A stretch of DNA of 19,455 nt from Bacteroidia bacterium. GTDB lineage: Bacteria; Bacteroidota; Bacteroidia; Bacteroidales; Azobacteroidaceae. The DNA is taken from the NCBI GenBank assembly GCA_025996815.1, contig BNTT01000043.1:1-19455 (forward strand), written 5' to 3'. Below, one piece after another: positions 14,520 to 19,455 of the stretch (position 1 is the stretch's first letter; each line of letters starts with the position of its first letter). The notes under the pieces were generated by a model that saw only the letters and a program-made list of their open reading frames with translations, made no database searches and was not told where the DNA came from. The position numbers and the translations under genes are program-made.

Positions 14520-15313
14520 TAAAAGAAGAATTTTTGAAAGAATGGAAGGCAGAATATCCTTGGGCAAACGAATTTGTTGAGCAGGATTTAATCATTGCCC
14601 GCTCGCTTGTGGAAATGTTTTCGGACGATTTGTTGCGCAGTTCGCTGGCATTTCGGGGCGGGACGGCTTTGCACAAACTTTTTATCAAGCCGCAGGTACG
14701 CTATTCGGAAGATATTGATTTGGTGCAAATCAGACACGAGCCGATAAATCCTGTGTTAAAAAGAATTAGAGAGGTGCTTTCGTTTTTGGGACAGAAACGA
14801 ATTGTGAAACAAAAACTTCACAATAATGTGGTGGTTTACCATTTTGATACCGAAATTCCGCCCGTAATCAATATGCGGCTGAAAATAGAAATCAACACAC
14901 GCGAACATCTGAATTTGTTGGGTTTACAGGAAATCCCTTTTGAAGTACAAAATGGCTGGTTTTCAGGCAAATGCAATATCACAACCTATCCTCTTGAAGA
15001 ACTGTTAAGCACCAAATTCAAAGCCCTTTACGGACGGAAAAAAGGACGCGATTTGTTTGATATGTATTGGGCTTTAACGCATTGCGAGTTCGATATAGAT
15101 AAGTTATTGTATTGCTGTAGAGAGCATTACAAATTTGCCGAATTAAAATATCCGACCGACAAACAATTTATTCTGAATATGGAAGAAAAACTGTCTGATT
15201 ACGAATATGTTAATGATATTTATTCGATTATTCGGAGTGATATTGATTACAATCCGCACAGAGCGTGGGATTTGGTAAAAGAAAAATGCGTACCTTTGCA
15301 AAAATATTTTTAG
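14516..15313 (+). CDS. abiEii: AbiEii-like nucleotidyltransferase toxin
   Basis: This 265-residue type IV toxin of the DUF1814 nucleotidyltransferase family has all four motifs. Motif I is FRGGTALHKL with G48-T50, followed by RYSEDIDLV with D66 and D68. A third acidic/basic strand is RLKIEIN (K123, E125). KFKALYGRKKGRDLFDMYW (167-185) carries the lysine/arginine/aspartate cluster. Characterised AbiEii enzymes transfer nucleotides to targets such as tRNA and stop growth, and the system aborts phage infection. It is coupled to abiEi by an ATGA overlap. The last 9 codons contain the -7 box of the next gene (15291-15298). Confidence 0.9.
   Translation: MIKEEFLKEWKAEYPWANEFVEQDLIIARSLVEMFSDDLLRSSLAFRGGTALHKLFIKPQVRYSEDIDLVQIRHEPINPVLKRIREVLSFLGQKRIVKQKLHNNVVVYHFDTEIPPVINMRLKIEINTREHLNLLGLQEIPFEVQNGWFSGKCNITTYPLEELLSTKFKALYGRKKGRDLFDMYWALTHCEFDIDKLLYCCREHYKFAELKYPTDKQFILNMEEKLSDYEYVNDIYSIIRSDIDYNPHRAWDLVKEKCVPLQKYF
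15291..15298 (+). promoter_or_regulatory. -7 box of the DUF169-like gene, inside abiEii
   Basis: TACCTTTG lies within the final codons of abiEii, 39 bp before the ATG at 15338. The encoded residues VPLQKYF are the toxin's C terminus. The downstream leader is nearly the same as that of the acyltransferase gene (10451-10481). Confidence 0.65.
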
Positions 15314-15337
15314 TATAATCATTAAAAATAAATAACA

Positions 15338-16087
15338 ATGGAATTAAACACATTTATAAATAATTACAGAGAGGCATTTGGCGATGCGGTGGATTTGCCT
15401 GTGGCTTTTTGGTATTCGGACACGCCCATTGCTGATACGGAAAAGCTCAACGGCTGTTTTTTCAAAGAGATAAAAAACACCGGAGAAGGTAACCCGCTAA
15501 GCCTCAGTTTAGATGTGATAGGTTGTGGCGGGGGTAAATTTTATACGGGCTTTACAGAAATGCCGGAGCGCATTCCTAATTTTGTTTCGTTAAAAGAAAA
15601 ATACAAGCAAACGCCGGAAATGATAATTGATTTTATTGAAAAATTAGAAGTGCCTCGTGCCGAAAAACCCTACCTTAATTTTTACCGTATTGACAAAATA
15701 GACAGTTTTGAAAATATTGAAGGGCTGTTGTTTTTTGCTACACCGGATGTTCTTTCGGGCTTAACGGCGTGGGCTTTTTTTGATAATAATTCAGAAGATA
15801 CTGTTACTTCATTGTTTGGTTCAGGCTGTTCGGCTGTCGTTACGCAGGCGGTGGTTGAAAATCGCAAAAATGGCAGAAAAACCTTTGTCGGCTTTTTTGA
15901 TATATCAATGCGTCCATATATCGAAGCCAATATTTTGAGTTTTGTCATTCCTCTGTCCCGATTTAAAGAAATGTATCATACAATTAGAGACACCTGTTTA
16001 TTTGACACGCACGCTTGGCAAAAAATACGCAATCGAATAAACGAGAATCATGAAAGTGGAACAGCGCATAAAAAAATAGATATATAA
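15338..16087 (+). CDS. DUF169-like cytoplasmic protein
   Basis: This 249-residue soluble protein has the pattern of the DUF169 family: VIGCGGGKFYTGF (60-72), an NFVSLKEKYKQTPEMI helix, a central SGCSAVVTQAV segment (C164), and GFFDISMRP followed by LSFVIPLSRFKEM. Conserved Gly and Cys residues (C63, C164) suggest metal or redox binding, but the function of the family is unknown. It has its own -7 box inside abiEii. The C-terminal tail after KIRNRI (about 232-249) is Lys/His-rich and not obviously family-like. It includes 19 nt identical to emrA. Confidence 0.7.
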   Translation: MELNTFINNYREAFGDAVDLPVAFWYSDTPIADTEKLNGCFFKEIKNTGEGNPLSLSLDVIGCGGGKFYTGFTEMPERIPNFVSLKEKYKQTPEMIIDFIEKLEVPRAEKPYLNFYRIDKIDSFENIEGLLFFATPDVLSGLTAWAFFDNNSEDTVTSLFGSGCSAVVTQAVVENRKNGRKTFVGFFDISMRPYIEANILSFVIPLSRFKEMYHTIRDTCLFDTHAWQKIRNRINENHESGTAHKKIDI

Positions 16088-16100
16088 TAATATGTTAAAA

Positions 16101-16106
16101 AGGAGG
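16101..16106 (+). promoter_or_regulatory. Strong Shine-Dalgarno AGGAGG
   Basis: AGGAGG lies 5 nt before the ATG at 16112 in the stretch AAAAAGGAGGACAATATG. It is the only near-perfect Shine-Dalgarno seen before a gene in this window and is atypical for Bacteroidetes, where starts usually have A-rich leaders. Confidence 0.75.
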
Positions 16107-16111
16107 ACAAT

Positions 16112-16603
16112 ATGAAAAAAATTAGTTTAGTGAGTGTTTTTATTCTGGTATTTACCGCCGCTACACTTTTTGCCCAACACCATCCAACTGATACTTGGGG
16201 TGTTGGAGTGCAGGGGCGCAATGGTTTTTCTTGGGATAAGTTTGAGAGTTTTGGCGGTCCCGGCATTAGTTTTAAAGCCCCCAAAATCCCGATATTTTGG
16301 GATGTCAGTTTAGGGCTTAAAAAGAATTGGCTGCATGTAGGTGTTTCCGGCGACTATTATTTGCTGGACAAAACTTTTGTGGAAGAGATAAATTTGGGCT
16401 GGTATCTGGGGATTGGTGCCTACATGGGGTTTACCCGTAGTGGTGTCGGCGAAGGTAGTTGGTCATTGGGCGGAGGAGTCCGCGTGCCAATAGGCTTATC
16501 ATGGATTTTTAAGGAAAAATTAGAGGTTTTTGGGGCTTGGGCACCAAATATTGGCACGGGTGGCTCTTTGACATTTGAGGCAGGCGTTCGTTATTGGTTG
16601 TAA
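16112..16603 (+). CDS. Small exported outer-membrane beta-barrel protein
   Basis: This 163-residue protein has signal peptide MKKISLVSVFILVFTAATLFAQ and a mature part of about 140 residues in alternating strands. Glycine turns include GVGVQGRNGFSW, LGLKKNWLHVGVSGDYYL, WYLGIGAYMGF and GGGVRVPIGLSW. The C terminus is FEAGVRYWL, with the terminal aromatic usual for outer-membrane barrels. The size fits an eight-stranded barrel. It resembles small barrels of the BAPKO_0422/DUF3996 kind, known from spirochaetes and Bacteroidetes, though the match is from memory. Its strong Shine-Dalgarno differs from every neighbour, which may mark foreign origin. No -7 box was recognised, so it may be transcribed with the DUF169 gene 24 bp upstream. 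Confidence 0.75.
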   Translation: MKKISLVSVFILVFTAATLFAQHHPTDTWGVGVQGRNGFSWDKFESFGGPGISFKAPKIPIFWDVSLGLKKNWLHVGVSGDYYLLDKTFVEEINLGWYLGIGAYMGFTRSGVGEGSWSLGGGVRVPIGLSWIFKEKLEVFGAWAPNIGTGGSLTFEAGVRYWL

Positions 16604-16627
16604 ATCCTGATTCAGAAATATAATAAT

Positions 16628-16999
16628 ATGAATACCATAGATGAATATATTGCGTCCTTTGAACCGGAAATTCAAAGGACTTTACTTGAAATACGAAATT
16701 TCATCAAAAAGGAAGTACCGGAAGCAACGGAAAAAATATCCTATGGAATGCCCACGTTTTATCTGAATGGCAATTTGGTGCATTTTGCGGCATTTAAGGA
16801 GCATTATGGTTTTTTCCCAAGTCCGTCGGGTATTGATGCGTTTGAAAAGGAACTCGCACCCTATCGTAGTGGAAAAGGGACCTTGCGTTTCCCCATGGAC
16901 AAGCCTGTTCCGTGGGAAATAATCAAAAAAGTCGTCCGGTTTAGGGTCAAAGAAAATGCAAACAAAAAGCACGCTCACCATTTGAGCAAAGTCAAGTAA
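16628..16999 (+). CDS. DUF1801 / YdhG-like protein
   Basis: This 123-residue cytoplasmic protein matches the DUF1801 family: TIDEYIASFEPEIQRTL helix, EATEKISYGMPTFYLNG (33-49, with the conserved Y..P.F), HFAAFKEHYGFFPSPSG and GKGTLRFPMDKPVPWEIIKK. Bacillus members of this family (YdhG/Fra type) have been linked to iron delivery, and others are unassigned, so the function here is open. The gene starts 24 bp after the small barrel gene and is probably co-transcribed. The trailing KENANKKHAHHLSKVK is a basic tail. No lesion is seen. Confidence 0.85.
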   Translation: MNTIDEYIASFEPEIQRTLLEIRNFIKKEVPEATEKISYGMPTFYLNGNLVHFAAFKEHYGFFPSPSGIDAFEKELAPYRSGKGTLRFPMDKPVPWEIIKKVVRFRVKENANKKHAHHLSKVK

Positions 17000-17041
17000 T
17001 CCATGGCAAAGCCAATCACCCACTAATTCAAAAAAAAATAT

Positions 17042-17049
17042 TACCTTTG
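17042..17049 (+). promoter_or_regulatory. -7 box for the DUF3791/DUF3990 module
   Basis: TACCTTTG lies 29 bp before the ATG at 17071 and decides that start, since the upstream in-frame ATG at 17047 lies within the box. No obvious -33 TTG is seen. Confidence 0.65.
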
Positions 17050-17070
17050 CAAAGTAAAAAACATAAGGTT

Positions 17071-17304
17071 ATGACAACAAAATTAGATAAACAGACAAGC
17101 GATAAGGTGAGTTTTATTACTTTTATTATTCCCGAATTTGCCGCAGCATACAAAATGAATGTGCAAGATGCTTTTTTTTATTTGAAAAAATATGGCGGCT
17201 GGGAGTTTTTGAACAAGCATTGGTGGGCGTTGCACACCGACAATGTACTTTATGCTCTAAACGATATTTATGAAATATGCTATAAAAATGGAGGACAACG
17301 CTAA
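17071..17304 (+). CDS. DUF3791 small protein, putative antitoxin
   Basis: This 77-residue protein has the compact helical DUF3791 pattern: ISFIT-like first helix (VSFITFIIPEFAAAYKM), an AFFYLKKYGGWEFL segment, then KHWWALHTDNVLYALNDIYE. In Bacteroidetes, DUF3791 genes stand beside DUF3990 genes, consistent with a two-component toxin-antitoxin-like module. The start at 17071 is set by the -7 box. The stop overlaps the next ATG by one base (TAATG), implying tight coupling. Its partner at 17304 carries another DUF3791-like segment at its C terminus. Antitoxin function is inferred from context. Confidence 0.8.
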   Translation: MTTKLDKQTSDKVSFITFIIPEFAAAYKMNVQDAFFYLKKYGGWEFLNKHWWALHTDNVLYALNDIYEICYKNGGQR

Positions 17305-17972
17305 TGCAAGTGTTTCATGGAAGTTATACGGAAATTGCTGAAATTGATTTGTCAAAAACGCACCAGGAAAGAGATTTCGGACAAGGTTTTTATGTCACAA
17401 AATTTCGTGAACAAGCCGAAAAATGGGCAAAAATAATAGGAGGAAAATATGACAACGAAGGTTTTGTAACTGAATTTACCTATTACGATTCTGAATTTAC
17501 TGAGCACCTGTGTAAAGTCAAACATTTTGACTCATATAGCGATGAATGGTTAGATTTTGTTGTAATGAATCGCGATCCTATGTCGCCAAAACCAGCTCAT
17601 GACTATGATATTGTAGAAGGACCTGTTGCCGATGACAAAGTACAACGAACATTGAGAGCATATTTGGCAGGTAAAATATCAAAAGAAAAGTTTTTAAAAA
17701 TGCTTTCACGGCACGAGCCCACACACCAAATATGTTTTTGTACTATGCGTTCTCTGCTTGTGGTTAATAAAGAGATGAGCGACAGTATCTTTGATATGGA
17801 GGATATTGCCGAGTCGCTTGTAGAACAAATGATGCTTGATTTACAAATAGACGAAGAAAAAGCCGCCGACCTGTTTTATTCTTCGGCGACATTTACCAAA
17901 CTTGCCGATACGGAAACCAAACTATACGAAAAAACTTGGCAAGAAATCTACCAAATGCTCAGAAATGAGTAA
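17304..17972 (+). CDS. DUF3990 protein (ADP-ribosyltransferase-like) with a C-terminal DUF3791-like domain
   Basis: This 222-residue cytoplasmic protein begins VFHGS (H5) and DFGQGFYVT (24-32, Y30), followed by EQAEKWA. These are the first two ART-style motifs (H, then a GxGFY turn) of the DUF3990 family. HDYDIVEGPVADD (99-111) is the next conserved block, and HQICFCT (141-147) a later one. From about residue 165 on, VEQMMLDLQIDEEKAADLFY then TKLADTETKLYEKTWQEIY reads like a second DUF3791 domain, so toxin-like and partner domains are both present in one chain next to a separate DUF3791 protein. ART activity and the target are inference. The gene overlaps the previous stop by one base and no lesion is visible. 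Confidence 0.8.
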   Translation: MQVFHGSYTEIAEIDLSKTHQERDFGQGFYVTKFREQAEKWAKIIGGKYDNEGFVTEFTYYDSEFTEHLCKVKHFDSYSDEWLDFVVMNRDPMSPKPAHDYDIVEGPVADDKVQRTLRAYLAGKISKEKFLKMLSRHEPTHQICFCTMRSLLVVNKEMSDSIFDMEDIAESLVEQMMLDLQIDEEKAADLFYSSATFTKLADTETKLYEKTWQEIYQMLRNE

Positions 17973-18010
17973 CAGGGAGGTTGGCAAATAATGCTCTTCG
18001 TGATATAGTT

Positions 18011-19455
18011 TTATAACTGTTTAATTTTTATATTCTTTATTATACTTTCCGGAACTTTGAAAATTGTGCCGTGCCGAATGCCTGCCGGCAGGGAAATTTT
18101 ATCGGAAATGTCTTTCCACTTTTTTAAATCGGATGACGTGATTGCACCAAATTTTCCTTCCCGGTATTTATCAAAATACACGACCCAATTTTCTCCAATC
18201 TTGGTTACGGTAGGACCCTCCGCCCAATAGTTTCCGGTAACAGGCTCGGACGCATCGGAATACGGTCAGGTAAGTTTTTGGGACGATGCTATTCGGATGT
18301 TTTTTTGAGGCGGCACTAAGGTTTCGTCTTTCAGGAACATCACAAATTTGCCCTCCATCGGCACAATCGTGGCATCAATTACATTAAATCCTTTATCATA
18401 TAAAAGTTTTGTTTCGGAAAAATGTGTAAAATCACGAGTTGTAACATAATATATTCGGTGATTATAGGCATCTTCGCTTTGTTGATTTGCATTCGTATAA
18501 CGTCCTTCAATGGTACTTGCCCAATAAATCATGTATTCGTTGTTTGTTTTATTGTAGGTAATCTCAGGTGCCCAGCAATTTCTGGTGCCTCCCAATGGTA
18601 GCCATCGGAACTGTAAGCCAAATGCAGACCATCCTCTCCGTTATTTTTGAAATACGAAAAAAGATAAGCCGTTTTTTCCTCGCTTTGCAACACCACAGTC
18701 GCTTTTTTCAGCCCTTTGGCTTCTGCCTCGAATTGGATTTTTCCGGTTTTTTCTGCCGATTGCACGATGGCGGTGAGTTGTCCGCCGAAAGCGTGCATTT
18801 GCGGTTTGTGGAACAAATCCAAGCACGTGGGGTCGCCGTTGGCGGCCGCCCTGTAGGTGCCTGCGCCTTTGACGCTGAAAGTGATAAGTCGCCCGTCATT
18901 GGGGCACAGGTTGCCGTCTTTGTCCACTACGCGCACATTTATATATGCCAAATCTTTGCCATCTGCTGAAAGTTGCGTTCTGTCGGCAAGCAATTCTATA
19001 TGATGAGGCTTGCCTGCTGTGCGCACGGTTTTTTCTGCTGCCGCGTTGCCCAGAGCATCGTAGGCGACCACTTTTACCTCGCCGGATTCGTACACCGCAT
19101 TCATCCACATCAGACGGTAGCGATTTTGCAGCGTGGAATTGTTCTTGGTTTGCTTGCCTTGACTTTTGCCGTTGATAAACAGTTCTGCGCTCGGATAGTT
19201 GGTATATGCAAACACGGGTGTTATTTGCCCTTCGCGCCCTTCCCAATTCCAATGCGGCAGGATGTGAAGCGTGGTTTCGTGCTTGTTCCAGAGGCTTCTG
19301 TACAGATAATATCTGTCTTTGGGGATGCTTGCCAAATCTATTATTCCAAACATCGAACTGTGATTAGGCCAGCCGTTGGCATCGTAGGGCGTGGGTTCGC
19401 CGAGATAGTCGAAGCCCGTCCACACAAATTGCCCCATTGTCCATTCGTAATCGTC
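18011..19455 (-). pseudogene. Decayed GH2 + GH43-like glycosidase (partial)
   Basis: Read from the right edge, the frame gives the end of a GH2 beta-galactosidase-like barrel (GQFVWTGFDYLGEPTPY, then YYLYRSLWN). A DUF4982-like beta domain follows (HWNWEGREGQ to LFINGKSQG). An Ig-like/GH2 C-terminal domain comes next (GKPHHIELLADRTQLSADGK to TVVLQS), then the start of a GH43-like beta-propeller (YLFSYFKNNGEDGLHLAYSS). At about 18595 the frame shifts and the propeller resumes at GTRNCWAPEITYN. The blocks normally between DGYHW and TRNCWAPE (roughly 60-70 residues) are missing. A second lesion, TGA at 18266-18268, replaces what is probably GGA, and the frame continues in-register for 84 more codons (PYSDASEPVTGNYWAEGPTV...) to TAA 18011-18013. 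The 5' part lies outside the window. Intact, it would have been a secreted plant- or host-glycan degrading enzyme. Confidence 0.85.

Noticed and set aside
18081..18092. CCTGCCGGCAGG palindrome as a mobile repeat
   Set aside because: It lies in the intact-looking part of the GH43-like frame (LPAG) and only 12 bp are symmetric, so normal coding sequence explains it.
1..19455. tRNA, rRNA or riboswitch genes
   Set aside because: No tRNA-like cloverleaf with TTCGA arm and no recognisable riboswitch core was found by eye. A covariance-model search would be needed to exclude small RNAs.

Overview
The window looks like a chromosomal segment of an uncultured member of the Bacteroidota, probably Bacteroidales. 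The main evidence is promoter structure. At least nine genes are preceded by a Bacteroidetes-type -7 box TAnnTTTG (mostly TACCTTTG), and most starts have A-rich leaders rather than a Shine-Dalgarno sequence. Gene families common in this phylum (DUF4421, DUF3791/DUF3990, DUF169-like, AAA-ATPase/nuclease fusions, GH2 glycosidases) agree. No rRNA, tRNA or CRISPR array was seen.

Layout. (1) 1-2200: the 3' end of a formylglycine-generating-enzyme/SUMF1-like gene, an AT-rich orphan PD-(D/E)XK-like protein, a strong terminator, and an MntA/HepT toxin-antitoxin pair followed by hairpin repeats. (2) 2145-5425, minus strand: an intact antitoxin-like gene beside a collapsed ADP-ribosyltransferase-like gene, then an AAA ATPase fused to a PD-(D/E)XK nuclease domain whose promoter abuts a 53-bp-period array of inverted repeats, then an SLC1-type symporter with unusual binding-site residues. 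(3) 5591-7716: an envelope pair, DedA membrane protein and YcbB-like L,D-transpeptidase, coupled by an ATGA overlap. (4) 7787-13542: a tripartite EmrAB-TolC-like efflux locus (TolC, HlyD/EmrA, MFS) in which a hexapeptide acyltransferase and a DUF4421 outer-membrane protein sit between the EmrA and EmrB genes. Palindromic repeats lie in its leader, inside tolC and at the tolC/emrA junction. (5) 13559-17972, accessory genes: a probable GNAT remnant, an AbiEi/AbiEii system, a DUF169-like protein, a small outer-membrane barrel with an atypically strong Shine-Dalgarno, a DUF1801 protein and a DUF3791/DUF3990 module. (6) 18011-19455, minus strand: a decayed GH2 plus GH43-like glycosidase running off the window edge.

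The biology falls into three themes. The first is envelope and export: DedA, L,D-transpeptidase, efflux, outer-membrane barrels. The second is a dense set of toxin-antitoxin or phage-defence candidates: MntA/HepT, AbiE, DUF3791/DUF3990, the broken ART locus, and the two PD-(D/E)XK proteins. The third is genome decay and small mobile palindromes: two clear pseudogenes, several fragments, and at least four hairpin families, two of which touch coding sequence.

No single element is certain to be an undescribed system. The best candidates are the repeat array controlling the ATPase-nuclease gene, the DUF3791/DUF3990 module with a second DUF3791-like domain fused to the DUF3990 protein, and the interrupted efflux operon with its repeat-built gene boundaries. 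All family assignments come from reading motifs; no database search was run.
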